Below, in pieces: positions 31,226-40,594 of a stretch of 64,000 nucleotides of DNA. The position numbers and the translations under genes were made by a program. Source of the stretch: Enterococcus sulfureus ATCC 49903 (GTDB lineage Bacteria; Bacillota; Bacilli; Lactobacillales; Enterococcaceae); assembly GCF_000407605.1 (NCBI RefSeq), contig NZ_ASWO01000001.1, positions 558,001-622,000 on the forward strand. The letters are read 5' to 3'. The notes below the pieces were generated by a model, which saw only the letters and a program-made list of their open reading frames with translations, was not told the DNA's origin and did not search any database. How positions within the stretch are numbered: position 1 is the stretch's first letter; each line of letters opens with the position of its first letter.

Positions 31226-31879
31226 CTATTCAACGGTCAATTGATCGATCGTATACGTATGTGTGGTTTCATGATTTTGATCATCTTTTGCTTTGAATGT
31301 AAGTTCGATTTTTGAAATATCATTGATTTCATGTGCTTCTTTGATTTTAAAGTGAATCATACCATCTTTATGTGCATCATGCGTTAAGACTTCATCGTCC
31401 CAGTAATCAAAGAAAAATTCAGCATCTACTTTTTTGCCATCTTTTAACACAAGCACTGCCTTGTCTGGCTTGATATGTTTATCTGAAGAATCTTCATTTT
31501 TTAATTGATAGTTCACTGTCATCAATTCTTTGTACGTATTGCCTTCTTTATCCGAAAATTTATCTACATTAACAAGTTTAACATGATCAATCGCTAAAGT
31601 GATGTGATCCCAATCAGAATTTTTAAAATCAGTACGATATGAAACGATCTCCTTGATTTTAGGGTCTTGTCCATGTGTGACTAGTTCTTTAAAATACCCT
31701 TCATCTTTTAATGATTCGGTTCCTGCCACGATAGTATCGCCTGATTGATTCGTAGTCACTGCTTCTGTCGCAGATTCTTGCACAATTTCAGCCTTTCGTT
31801 CAGTTTTATCGCCACAACCACCTAAAACGGCCATTGTGCCTATTAAAACAACTGGAAATAATAAAGTTGATTTTTTCAT
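31226..31879 (-). CDS. Lipoprotein with DUF5067-like C-terminal domain
   Basis: 217 residues. Lipobox VLGGC with lipidated Cys22 after a typical signal (MKKSTLLFPVVLIGTMA). A short polar linker precedes a beta-rich domain (from about 75: VSYRTDFKNSDWDHITLAIDHVKLVNVDKFSDKEG...LMTVNYQLKNEDSSDKHI...AVLVLKDGKKVDAEF) in the style of immunoglobulin-like DUF5067 lipoproteins of enterococci and staphylococci. It is an anchored surface protein of unknown function. It lies 12 bases from the upstream gene and is probably co-transcribed. Confidence 0.72.
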   Translation of the reverse strand: MKKSTLLFPVVLIGTMAVLGGCGDKTERKAEIVQESATEAVTTNQSGDTIVAGTESLKDEGYFKELVTHGQDPKIKEIVSYRTDFKNSDWDHITLAIDHVKLVNVDKFSDKEGNTYKELMTVNYQLKNEDSSDKHIKPDKAVLVLKDGKKVDAEFFFDYWDDEVLTHDAHKDGMIHFKIKEAHEINDISKIELTFKAKDDQNHETTHTYTIDQLTVE

Positions 31880-31891
31880 TCTATTGTCCTC

Positions 31892-32389
31892 CTAGTGTAA
31901 ATGTTTTTTTGCTTCGTCAATATCTTCTTTTACTTTTGCATAATCAAATCGTTCTATATGTCCATGTAATTTATCCACAACCATGGTATTTAACAGTTCT
32001 ACATCCTCTTCTTCCATATAGATCAGTAAAGAAATCTCATCATTTTTGATTGTTGCGGCAATGCGATCGAAAATCGTATTTAATTTTTTATTTTGAATAT
32101 AATTTGTACTTACGCCAGCAAGATCACCTACGATCCAACCGCATAAGATCCCTAAAGGACCACCTAAAATTCCTACAATGATTCCAATCAAACCACCTGT
32201 AAATACTCGTTCTTCGCTTTGATAATCTAATTGATCTTTGACTACAAATTTTGTTCCGTCAAAGCTTTTCTTGATCAATGCTGCTTGTTTAATCGCTAAC
32301 GTGTTACTCTTTGAAATTTGTTTTAATTGCGATAAAGCTTCATAGGCTTGTGCATTTTCTTTAAACGTTACGATCCCTACTTTTTTCAT
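31892..32389 (-). CDS. Glycine-zipper membrane protein, DUF1269-like
   Basis: 165 residues. N-terminal ferredoxin-like stretch (KKVGIVTFKENAQAYEALSQLKQ), a glycine-rich hydrophobic hairpin (GGLIGIIVGILGGPLGILCGWIVGDLAG, about 72-100) and a C-terminal half with a repeat of the first fold ending in a charged helix. This matches small stress proteins of the DUF1269 type. No known activity. Confidence 0.65.
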   Translation of the reverse strand: MKKVGIVTFKENAQAYEALSQLKQISKSNTLAIKQAALIKKSFDGTKFVVKDQLDYQSEERVFTGGLIGIIVGILGGPLGILCGWIVGDLAGVSTNYIQNKKLNTIFDRIAATIKNDEISLLIYMEEEDVELLNTMVVDKLHGHIERFDYAKVKEDIDEAKKHLH

Positions 32390-32433
32390 TAAACATTCTT
32401 CTTTCTTATTTTGATAGTGTGTACAGTTTATTC

Positions 32434-32449
32434 TTAGTTGATCAACTAA
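32434..32449. promoter_or_regulatory. Perfect 16-bp palindrome in the DUF1269-like gene promoter
   Basis: TTAGTTGATCAACTAA. A -35-like TTGATC lies inside it on the minus strand, with a 16-base spacer to TACACT, so a bound regulator would cover the -35. The half-site resembles MarR-type motifs. Confidence 0.5.
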
Positions 32450-32514
32450 ACTTAGTGTACTATTTTTCTCAAGTGCTACATGTAAAATCTTGTCGGATAA
32501 TCAGTCAAAATTAT

Positions 32515-33075
32515 TCAATCTAATGAATGCAAGTTTTGTTTATTGATCACACCACCGATTATCTTAGTAAATCCAAATAATAAAAAGTAATAACTGATTA
32601 AATTGGGCACACTGATGATAGATGTCGTGCTCGCAACAATCAAAATCAAACCAATCAAGCCACCAATCAAATCGACAATCAAGGCGACAACATAATACAC
32701 AGTAGAAATACGCTTAGCAAGGTCCAACATAAAAAATGAGATCACAGCATCACTTACAAACCAAATACCAAACAAAATCGATAAAGACGTCAAGGATAAA
32801 GTAATATTCGTTACTAAAATCACTCCGACTAAAATATCGACAACACCTAAAATAATCGCAGAAGATTGCTTATGATGTGTACGTTTTGAGATTTTATCCT
32901 TATTCATGATCTCAAAAAACCCTTTGATCAATGAAAAGAGCCCCATTAACTGAATCGATTGTGTGATATTTTCATCCGTATATTTCATGGCTAAAATAGC
33001 CATGAAAATATACACAATCCCTGTCAAAACTTGGAGAAACCGATACGATTGAATAAATTTTTTCATTTCACTCAT
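32515..33075 (-). CDS. HdeD/DUF308 family membrane protein
   Basis: 186 residues with six TM segments arranged as a two-residue-type repeat: ILAMKY...QSIQLMGLFSLIKGFFEIM, IILGVVDILVGVILV, LFGIWFVSDAVISFFML, VVALIVDLIGGLIGLILIV. E. coli HdeD, of the same family, sits in the gad acid fitness island. Here it is last in gadC-yhgE-hdeD and overlaps yhgE by four bases. Confidence 0.82.
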   Translation of the reverse strand: MSEMKKFIQSYRFLQVLTGIVYIFMAILAMKYTDENITQSIQLMGLFSLIKGFFEIMNKDKISKRTHHKQSSAIILGVVDILVGVILVTNITLSLTSLSILFGIWFVSDAVISFFMLDLAKRISTVYYVVALIVDLIGGLIGLILIVASTTSIISVPNLISYYFLLFGFTKIIGGVINKQNLHSLD

Positions 33076-35570
33076 GTTGTTTTCCTACTTTCTGTTTTTT
33101 GACGTGCTTCTTGTTTATTTTTTTGGATTTGAGCATCCAGATCGGCTTTGGTTGTACGTTCTACAGCTAACAATTTTTGATTGTCATTTAGTGCAGAAAC
33201 ATCGCCTTTATAATGTTTTTGTAGAAGTTTCATTGAATAGCCGAGCAATAACGTAAAGACTACTGCTAATCCTAATAAAATACTGTAACTTTGAAGAACC
33301 AATGTCGAACTGATACCACTAGAAATAGCATTTCTAAAAGCATAAAGTGAATAACTCATCGGTAAATACGGATGGATCATCTGATAAAACTGACCTTGGA
33401 CTTGAATTGGAAAAGTTCCCCCAGCTCCGCCTAGTTGTAGTACCAATAAAATCATCGCAGCAAAACGACCCGGATTATCAAATGTCATCGCTAAAAACAT
33501 AACGATTGCCATGTAACACCATGCACTAACTAGTGCAGTAAAGTAAAACAGTCCTACATTGTAAATTGGCAAGCCAATCAAAATCATGATCGTAGCTTGG
33601 ATCAAGGCCATCATCGTAGATGCTCCAAATCCAATCGATACTTTACTTAACCACCAAGACGTACTTGATTGTCCTTTGATGGCTACTTTTCGAATCGGGT
33701 AAATAAAGTTAAACAACATACACCCAACAAATAGTGCCAAGGACATGATATATGGTGCTAGTGCTTCACCATAATTTTTGACTTTACTATATTGATTATT
33801 TTTTAGACTCGTTGGATCGACAAAATGATCGATTTTTTTATCCGTCACTTTAATGGTTTTAGACTGATTGACCCCAGATTCTAAACCATCCGCTAATTCT
33901 TTAGCACCTGCTTGAAGCTTCGTGATTCCAGACATTAATGCTGGTGAGTTTTGATCCAATTCAGTTAAGCCTGATTGCAATTGTACGGCTCCGTTATCTA
34001 ATTGGGTCACACCATTACTTAATGTCGGGATCTGACTTTTTAGTTCATCTAAACCATTCGTTAATTGCATGCTACCAGACGCCAATTGATCGACTCCAGC
34101 TAATCCTTTTGGCAGATCGACAGCGGCTTTACTTAACACACCACTCAATTGGTTCAATTGAGCTACGATCTCTTTGGCACTTTCAGAAGTTGGCACATTG
34201 CCTGTTGCATCTTGGATCTGTTGGATTCCCGACTCAGTCTGACTGATTGCTTGTGACATCACTTGCGTATTTTGAGACATCGCTTGCGTGATCTGACTGA
34301 TTTCTCCAGATCCTTTTGAAAGTGCTACGGATGCTGCTGCAAGTTCGGTTAAATTATGTTGAATCTCGCCAACTTTATGATCTAAGTTCGTTTGGATAGT
34401 CGCTAAATTTGTATCGACAGTTTGTGTCAATGCAGCAATCAACGAAGACTTAGATGCCTCTGATAATTCTTGATTTTGTTGAATCAACGTTATAATCTTT
34501 TGGTTGATTGTTTGATTCACAGTTGAAATATCAGTGGATAGTGTTCCCAATTGATTGGAAATCGTTGCTGTTTGTGATTCGACTCCAGCAGCATCAACAG
34601 AAATTTTTTGCAATTCTGCTGTATTTGTAATCAATTCTTGTACTTGTTGTTTTGCATGTTCAAGTTGTATCGTGAGATTTTTTTGTGTTTCAGGATTGAC
34701 TGTTGCTTCAAAATTTTGTAAGGCACTGGCAAATTCACCTGCTCCTATCGAAAGTTCATTTAATCCTGTATCGACTTGAGTAAGATGACTTTGTAAAGGA
34801 GACAACGCCTGATCCAAACTCGTCAAAGCCGAACTCAATTCTTTAGATCCATTATCTAACTGATTCACCCCACTAGATAGTGGACCCACACCTTGTTGAA
34901 GTTTTGTTAATCCAGCAGTCAATTCACCACTACCTGAAGCAGCTTGTGCGACTCCATTGGTATACTCTCCTAACCCGGATTCAAGTTGCCCAGAACCGGA
35001 TGCTAACTGAGAAGAACCGGACGCCGCTTCGCCTAGTGCGCCAATCATTTTTTGAGCTGCTTGATCAAGTGCTTGAGTATACGCTTTAACGACTTGATTG
35101 CGTACTTGTATTTCAAGTTCAGTTGCTGCAACTTCAGAAATTTCACCAGCAATATAATTAAAGGAATCATTTGTTGTATACGTGATTTCCATTTTTTTAG
35201 GCTCATCTTTGATAATGCTCGCTGCAGAAGAAGAAAAATCTTTAGGGATTGTCACGATCGAATAATACTTCATGTTTTTCAATCCATTCTCAGCCTCTTT
35301 TTGACTCATAAATTTCCATTTGATGTCGTGATTCTTTTTTAAATTTTGAACTACTTGTTCACCGACATTTAGCTTTTGTCCCATCATTGTCACGGGTTCA
35401 TCTTCATTGACGATGGCAACAGGAAGATTTTTCGTACTTTCAAATGGATCCCATAGTGATTTATCAAAAACTGAGGTGTAGATGATCGGGATAAACGTAA
35501 TGGCGATAACTGAAATCAATAAGATTTTATTTTTAAACAAATTCTTCCATTCATTTTTAATCATGTTCAT
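33072..35570 (-). CDS. yhgE: YhgE/Pip family membrane protein
   Basis: 832 residues. One N-terminal TM, an ectodomain of about 550 residues rich in LASGSGQLESGL-type repeats that should form a long coiled coil, and five to six C-terminal TM segments ending in the ABC-2-like block FAMTF...LQLGGAGGTFPIQ. Pip of Lactococcus is a phage receptor-associated protein; YhgE relatives are linked to envelope or lipid export. It starts within the last codons of gadC (overlap 14 bases). Confidence 0.9.
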   Translation of the reverse strand: MNMIKNEWKNLFKNKILLISVIAITFIPIIYTSVFDKSLWDPFESTKNLPVAIVNEDEPVTMMGQKLNVGEQVVQNLKKNHDIKWKFMSQKEAENGLKNMKYYSIVTIPKDFSSSAASIIKDEPKKMEITYTTNDSFNYIAGEISEVAATELEIQVRNQVVKAYTQALDQAAQKMIGALGEAASGSSQLASGSGQLESGLGEYTNGVAQAASGSGELTAGLTKLQQGVGPLSSGVNQLDNGSKELSSALTSLDQALSPLQSHLTQVDTGLNELSIGAGEFASALQNFEATVNPETQKNLTIQLEHAKQQVQELITNTAELQKISVDAAGVESQTATISNQLGTLSTDISTVNQTINQKIITLIQQNQELSEASKSSLIAALTQTVDTNLATIQTNLDHKVGEIQHNLTELAAASVALSKGSGEISQITQAMSQNTQVMSQAISQTESGIQQIQDATGNVPTSESAKEIVAQLNQLSGVLSKAAVDLPKGLAGVDQLASGSMQLTNGLDELKSQIPTLSNGVTQLDNGAVQLQSGLTELDQNSPALMSGITKLQAGAKELADGLESGVNQSKTIKVTDKKIDHFVDPTSLKNNQYSKVKNYGEALAPYIMSLALFVGCMLFNFIYPIRKVAIKGQSSTSWWLSKVSIGFGASTMMALIQATIMILIGLPIYNVGLFYFTALVSAWCYMAIVMFLAMTFDNPGRFAAMILLVLQLGGAGGTFPIQVQGQFYQMIHPYLPMSYSLYAFRNAISSGISSTLVLQSYSILLGLAVVFTLLLGYSMKLLQKHYKGDVSALNDNQKLLAVERTTKADLDAQIQKNKQEARQKTESRKTT

Positions 35571-36996
35571 GAGAAGTAAGCTCCTTAGCTTGTTTTAAAC
35601 TTTTTTTATTAGGGATCGAATAAAATTTATAGAATAAAAAGGGAATAGCGATCGTGAAGATAAAGCAGACTCCCAGCAGCATCAAATATAATTTCCCATC
35701 TTGTTTTGACATCGTAGACGGAACAATAAACGCAGTTCCGACAGCACTTACCGAAATAAACAAACCTAAACTGGCCACGATAAGTTTTACTCGTTTTCCA
35801 CCAGGGACTTGATAATCACGTTTTAGATCAGAATGTTTGTTGACCACAGTGAAATAGGCGATAAAAAATAAAATATATGCACTAAGATAGATCAAAACAG
35901 TAAGAGAGATAGCGGTTTGAAACGCAATATTCCCTCCTGAACCACCTGATCCAAAAGTCAGTAATGCCGCCCAAGCCGTTACGATCATCGCTTGGATCAT
36001 CAAAATCTTCACCGGTACTCCATTTTGATTTTTTTTCGCTAGATCGGCTGGTAATAATCCTTTTGTCGCTGCAAATTGCAAGCCTTCTGTTGGACTCACG
36101 ATCCAAGAACTTACTTGTGCTACGATTCCAAATGAAATCAAGAAACCAATGATTTTTACAGGCCATGAGATATGATCTGGTGAAATCAACTGTGTTACCG
36201 TATCCATGACGCCTTGATTTGAAGAGATCTTTCCATTTAATACCATCGACACTACGCTTCCACCAATCGTACTCATCACGATCCCAACCAAAACTAAAAT
36301 CAATAATAATTTAGGATAATCTTTTTTAGGATTTTGTAATTCGGAAATATGTGTAGCTGACGCTTCTACTCCCATATAGGCCAATACGAAGGAAGTCAAC
36401 GCTGCAAAATCTTTTCCTTTTGGTACAAAATCGGAATGACGAAAGGCATGAGAAATCGCATGTCCATCCGTGAAATAGTGGATAGATAAAAGAAACATCA
36501 AAATTACAGGTACGACAATTCCAATCGAAAAACCATATTTAGCCAATCGGGCGGTTGTTTCGGTTCCTTTTAATTGCAATAAAGTTAGGATCCAAAAAAT
36601 TCCCACAACAGCTAAAAATTTAAATGTAGGATCATTATTGATTGCTGGTATTTCCAAGACATAAGACAGTGTACCTACAATAAAATAAATCATGGTGACA
36701 AACCCTACTGTAATTTGAAACCACTGAAAAAAAAGAGCCGCAAAGCCGAATTTTTCTCCTAATGGTTTCCCGACCCAGCTGTAGATTCCACCTTCTTGAT
36801 ACCCATCGATCGTAGCCAACTCAGCTGAACACAGAGACACCGGTAAAAACCAACACAGGCCACATAATAACAAGAAAAAAATCAGTGCTTTCCCCGAAGT
36901 AGCAAATGTCGGATACTCATATACCGTGATAAATAGTGACGCGGTCATTGCAAAAAATGCAAATTTGGACATACTTGTTTTTGCTTTCTTTTCCAT
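35557..36996 (-). CDS. gadC: Glutamate:GABA antiporter
   Basis: 479 residues from ATG 36996 (GGAGG seven bases before). APC superfamily with 12 TM segments. MTASLFITVYEYPTFATSG, CSAELATIDGYQEGGIYSWVGKPLGEKFGFAALFFQWFQ and YMGVEASATHISELQNPKKDYP are strong GadC matches. Exchanges external glutamate for GABA, exporting the proton used by GadB. It has its own dyad-containing promoter and leads the yhgE-hdeD group. Confidence 0.92.
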   Translation of the reverse strand: MEKKAKTSMSKFAFFAMTASLFITVYEYPTFATSGKALIFFLLLCGLCWFLPVSLCSAELATIDGYQEGGIYSWVGKPLGEKFGFAALFFQWFQITVGFVTMIYFIVGTLSYVLEIPAINNDPTFKFLAVVGIFWILTLLQLKGTETTARLAKYGFSIGIVVPVILMFLLSIHYFTDGHAISHAFRHSDFVPKGKDFAALTSFVLAYMGVEASATHISELQNPKKDYPKLLLILVLVGIVMSTIGGSVVSMVLNGKISSNQGVMDTVTQLISPDHISWPVKIIGFLISFGIVAQVSSWIVSPTEGLQFAATKGLLPADLAKKNQNGVPVKILMIQAMIVTAWAALLTFGSGGSGGNIAFQTAISLTVLIYLSAYILFFIAYFTVVNKHSDLKRDYQVPGGKRVKLIVASLGLFISVSAVGTAFIVPSTMSKQDGKLYLMLLGVCFIFTIAIPFLFYKFYSIPNKKSLKQAKELTSHEHD

Positions 36997-37027
36997 TTTA
37001 ATTCCTCCAACTATCATTTATTCTATA

Positions 37028-37045
37028 GCTATCATAAAGGATAGC
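37028..37045. promoter_or_regulatory. Dyad upstream of gadC
   Basis: GCTATC-ATAAAG-GATAGC, a perfect 6-bp dyad, 32 bases upstream of the gadC ATG and overlapping a -10-like TATGAT on the minus strand. A candidate repressor site for gadC. Confidence 0.4.
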
Positions 37046-37084
37046 CCGGTACGAAAAATTTCCATTTCTGTCCGATAGTTCGAC

Positions 37085-37122
37085 AAAAAAAAACGAAAGA
37101 ATCTAAGATTCTTTCGTTTTTT
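37085..37122. terminator. Bidirectional terminator after the Ntn-hydrolase gene
   Basis: AAAAAACGAAAGAATC pairs with GATTCTTTCGTTTTTT around three bases. It separates the gadB pair from the gadC operon. Confidence 0.85.
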
Positions 37123-37124
37123 GG

Positions 37125-38117
37125 TTAGAAGGTTTTAAAAATAGGCGTTTTACTAATGGGAAACTCCACTACTTGATCAGATGCTAATAATTGATCATGT
37201 AACTGCACACAGCTGATTTCATTCGTATTGTAATCTTGATAATAAAATGTACTCGTTTCATTACACATAACACTAATATATTGAGAATAATCATCTGTTT
37301 GGTCGCTCTTTTGGACGATCCCTTTTGGAATTTTGACTGTACTCAAGATTTCAAAGGCATTATGCACCCCTTCTGTTTCAGTTTTAGCGGCTTCGATATG
37401 TTCTTTAAAGAAAGCTGCTCGAACAAAACGTTCAGGTGGTGTATAGCCTCCAGGTAAGCCAGATGTTCCAGTCCCTTGAGAAAAAGGATCTGCTGTAAAT
37501 GTTCCAAAGGTTGTCGATGCAAATTGCATGGGTTGTGTATTTAAATAGTTGCGTAAGTTTTCAATATGCCATTCTAATTTTGGTGTATTCGTCATCACAC
37601 CAACTGGATTTTGTTTGAACTGCAACGGTTCAGTTAAAGACGTTGGCTCGATTACGACACACGCTCCTGTTTTATCTGTAATGATCCAATGTAACGGCGT
37701 CACAAACCCTAAAACTGGTACAGGAATATCGATCAATCGAATGGCTGCCAAGCGCTGCGCTACGTCGTCAACTGAGCGACAGTTTCCCAGTAACCATAAA
37801 ATAAATTCATGAGGAGCAAGATTTAATTGTTCAGCTAACGGATCTTCATGATAGACAGCTTCTCCAGGTAGATAAAGTTCGGCTACAGCTAGCCCCATTT
37901 CATTTACGCCATCTGCAACAAAATAAGCGCCTCCTAAATTTTTTCCTGTTCCAATAAAGCCATACTTATTTTCTATTGTTTGCGTTGCAGCAGCAAGATT
38001 CCATGTATACTTTCTGGGAATAAATACCGGTTGTGATGCTAATGGATACGAAAAATCCATCGTTCTAGCTAACATATGTTTTTGATCTGTAGTTGTTGTA
38101 TAAATACTTGTACACAT
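37125..38117 (-). CDS. Choloylglycine hydrolase / penicillin V acylase family enzyme
   Basis: 330 residues with AAAGGAG before ATG. Ntn-hydrolase: Cys2 becomes the N-terminal nucleophile after Met removal; Arg18 and Asp21 (ARTMDF), Asn in GVMTNTP and Arg in PPERFVRA complete the active site. The family divides into bile salt hydrolases and penicillin V acylases; sequence reading alone cannot separate them here. It lies 15 bases after gadB and is probably co-transcribed, an unusual linkage of acid resistance to a bile-or acyl-amide hydrolase. Confidence 0.85.
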   Translation of the reverse strand: MCTSIYTTTTDQKHMLARTMDFSYPLASQPVFIPRKYTWNLAAATQTIENKYGFIGTGKNLGGAYFVADGVNEMGLAVAELYLPGEAVYHEDPLAEQLNLAPHEFILWLLGNCRSVDDVAQRLAAIRLIDIPVPVLGFVTPLHWIITDKTGACVVIEPTSLTEPLQFKQNPVGVMTNTPKLEWHIENLRNYLNTQPMQFASTTFGTFTADPFSQGTGTSGLPGGYTPPERFVRAAFFKEHIEAAKTETEGVHNAFEILSTVKIPKGIVQKSDQTDDYSQYISVMCNETSTFYYQDYNTNEISCVQLHDQLLASDQVVEFPISKTPIFKTF

Positions 38118-38132
38118 TTTTCTCCACTCCTT

Positions 38133-39512
38133 TTAATGGGTAAATCCTTGACTGTGAGGCGCTTCATTGGCATGCATCGACACATTGGCTTTATCTAATT
38201 CACCGATTGCGGTACGGATATCTTCAATCAAAGCATCTGCCATATTCATTCCAAAATCACCGCGACAAACAAATCGTTGAATCTCAATATTGTCTAGATC
38301 TTCAGGTAACGGATACGCAGGTACTTGCCAACCTTTCATTTGCAAGCGATCAGCTAAATCATAAAGATTCCACTTCACATCTACATTATCTTTTAAACGG
38401 TAACAAACGATCGGTAAGTTTTCACCATCATTATAAATCTCAAAAATACCAAAACTTTCAATTGCCTTCGCGATCTTCATCGCTACTTTTTGCGTGCGTA
38501 AATGAATCGCACGGTATCCTTCAAATCCATAACGATAGAAATTGTAGTATTGCCCTAAAATTTGGCTTGCACTACGTGAAAAGTTGATCGCCATCGTTGG
38601 CATTTCGCCACCTAGATAGCTAACATTGAAAATCAATTCTTCTGGTAAGAAATGACGGTCACGCCATAAAATCCAACCAACACCAGGATAGACTAATCCA
38701 TATTTATGACCAGATGTATTGATCGACACGACATTTTTTAAACGAAAATCCCACTCTAAGTCTGGAAATACAAAGGGCGCAAACATTGCACCACTAGCAC
38801 CATCGACATGGATACCTAATTCACGACCTGTTTCTTGATTAAAAGCTTCCACTTTGTCATTCAATGCTTTGATATCATCATATTTTCCAGTGTAAGTAAT
38901 CCCTAAGATCCCAACGATTCCAATCGTATACTCATCGACATAGTCCATGACTCTATCGACATCGATACTCATGTGTGTGTCATCCATTGGCACGGTTCGC
39001 ATCTCAATATCCCAGTACACACAAAATTTTTCCCAACATACTTGATAACCTGATGAAATAATCAAATTTGGTTTTTGTTTGTTTAGATCGATTCCACGTG
39101 CTTCTGCTTCTTTGCGCCATTTGAATTTCATTGCCATGCCACCAAGCATACATGCTTCACTTGACCCCACTGTAGAGGTTCCAATCATTTTTTTTGAATC
39201 TGGAACGTTCCAAAGATCCCCAATAATATTGACACAAGCTTCTTCGATTGCGGCTGTGCTTGGATATTCCGATTTGTCGATCGCATTTTTTTCAAATGTT
39301 TCTGCCATCAATTTTTGAGCTTCTGGTTCCATATAGGTTTGGCAAAAAGTCGCCATATTTTGTCTAGCATTTCCTTCGTCGATCAGTTGATCTTTGACTA
39401 AACGATAGGCTAATGTCGCATCGACTGGATGTTGACGTAACTTATGCAAAATGACGTTCTCACTGGCTTCTGTTGACCCAAAAATAGGTTGGTACGTGTT
39501 TTCTTGATTCAT
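38133..39512 (-). CDS. gadB: Glutamate decarboxylase
   Basis: 459 residues. PLP-binding Lys270 in SINTSGHKYGLVYPGVGW, cofactor motif GTSTVGSSEACMLGGMAMKFKW and HVDGASGAMFAPF; His-containing C-terminal tail (PHSQGFTH) like the pH-sensitive plug of E. coli GadB. Converts glutamate to GABA with proton consumption. Start has AAAGGAG before it. Followed by an Ntn hydrolase, with gadC as a separate downstream operon. Confidence 0.96.
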   Translation of the reverse strand: MNQENTYQPIFGSTEASENVILHKLRQHPVDATLAYRLVKDQLIDEGNARQNMATFCQTYMEPEAQKLMAETFEKNAIDKSEYPSTAAIEEACVNIIGDLWNVPDSKKMIGTSTVGSSEACMLGGMAMKFKWRKEAEARGIDLNKQKPNLIISSGYQVCWEKFCVYWDIEMRTVPMDDTHMSIDVDRVMDYVDEYTIGIVGILGITYTGKYDDIKALNDKVEAFNQETGRELGIHVDGASGAMFAPFVFPDLEWDFRLKNVVSINTSGHKYGLVYPGVGWILWRDRHFLPEELIFNVSYLGGEMPTMAINFSRSASQILGQYYNFYRYGFEGYRAIHLRTQKVAMKIAKAIESFGIFEIYNDGENLPIVCYRLKDNVDVKWNLYDLADRLQMKGWQVPAYPLPEDLDNIEIQRFVCRGDFGMNMADALIEDIRTAIGELDKANVSMHANEAPHSQGFTH

Positions 39513-39834
39513 GTAAAAAAACTCCTTTTTTATTTGTGTGATTTACAAGATTTATCATAACTGCTGACAAGCCTATAAATTTGATGAAAGTTGTCTGATT
39601 TTACGACAAAATCTTATCGATGCTAGTTCAACAAATAGATTTCCTAGAGTTTTTGCATAATACTTTCTCAACTGTCAGAACAAATAAAAAGAGCCAAGCT
39701 ACTTATTTTAGAATCAATAAATATCCTATTCACACCCTATAGGATGTGCGATTTGCTTATCAATGAATGAAGTTTATATTCATTGTTCCTAAGTTAAAAA
39801 TAGTTGACTCAGTAAGTTAGTTTTTGTAGTCAAA
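39513..39834 (-). other. Long leader or regulatory region upstream of gadB
   Basis: 322 bases without an ORF. It holds an 18-bp near-palindrome CACA-CCCTATAGGA-TGTG (39731-39748) and a stem-loop CAATGAAT-N9-ATTCATTG (39761-39785). No clear -10/-35 near the gene was found, so transcription may begin within or before these structures, giving a long leader. Confidence 0.45.
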
Positions 39835-39878
39835 AAAAAAATTCCAACTAGCTTAAATCAAGCTGCTTGGAATTTTTT
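39835..39878 (-). terminator. Intrinsic terminator of the nitroreductase gene
   Basis: AAAAAATTCCAA...TTGGAATTTTTT with an inner AGCTT/AAGCT stem; nine T follow on the minus strand and eight on the plus. Confidence 0.8.
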
Positions 39879-39885
39879 CTTATAT

Positions 39886-40470
39886 TTAATTAATTTCTAG
39901 ATCGGTTACCCATTCGTTTACGGGACGACGTTTTCTAGGTCTGGTAGCAAGTGAAGGATCTTTATACCCGACACGATAGTTGGCTACTAAGATACTTCCT
40001 TGTGGAAATCCTAATCTTTGAGTAAAGGTTTCATTTAGCACAAATGGTGAAGAAGCCCAGAATCCAACTAAATCATGTGCGTCTAGTAGTAAAGAAAAGT
40101 TTTGAATCAAGGCTGCTGTTGCTTGAGAAGCATCACTATTTAATCGTTCACTAGTCGGTACCTGTTTATAGGCAAATAACACTGTGGCTGGGGCTTTTTT
40201 GATCAATCGATCTACTTTCACTGTAAACTTCTGTTCTGTTTCCTCATCGTGGATGATCCCTTCTTCTTTATAGAAGGCAATAATGAGTGAATAAAGAAAT
40301 TCTTTTTCCTCATCTGTCGTAATAATTTTGGCATACCAAGGTTCTTCTTTATGATACGGAGCATGACTGGCTTGCTCTAATAATTCAAGTAATCGTTTTT
40401 TCTCAACAGGATTGTCTAAGCTCTTTTTGGAAGTTCGTCGTTCAACGATAGCATCTTTGACTAGTTTCAA
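39886..40470 (-). CDS. Nitroreductase family protein
   Basis: 194 residues from TTG 40470 (AAGGAG eight bases before); an in-frame GTG six bases earlier is too close to that site. FMN-binding Arg-Arg-Ser (VERRTSKKSL), HAPYHKEEPWYAKII, and RVGYKDPSLATRPRKRRPVNEWV match small oxygen-insensitive nitroreductases (YdjA/DrgA-like). Reduces nitro or quinone compounds with NAD(P)H. Confidence 0.85.
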   Translation of the reverse strand: MKLVKDAIVERRTSKKSLDNPVEKKRLLELLEQASHAPYHKEEPWYAKIITTDEEKEFLYSLIIAFYKEEGIIHDEETEQKFTVKVDRLIKKAPATVLFAYKQVPTSERLNSDASQATAALIQNFSLLLDAHDLVGFWASSPFVLNETFTQRLGFPQGSILVANYRVGYKDPSLATRPRKRRPVNEWVTDLEIN

Positions 40471-40594
40471 CTGCACCTCTCCTTTTTAAGTTAATGTTTG
40501 ATTCCACTATAAGTACATATACAGCTTATAAGTATATTTAGTATAGAAATCATATCATTTTTCACAATCTTTAGATAGTTCCTTACTCACCAGT

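Noticed and set aside
33072-35570. YhgE as part of a type VII secretion locus
   Set aside because: No EssC/EsxA-type genes are nearby; it is linked to gadC and an HdeD-like gene instead.
39766-39825. Short plus-strand ORF MKFIFIVPK... upstream of gadB
   Set aside because: 17 codons without a ribosome site, within the stem-loop region.
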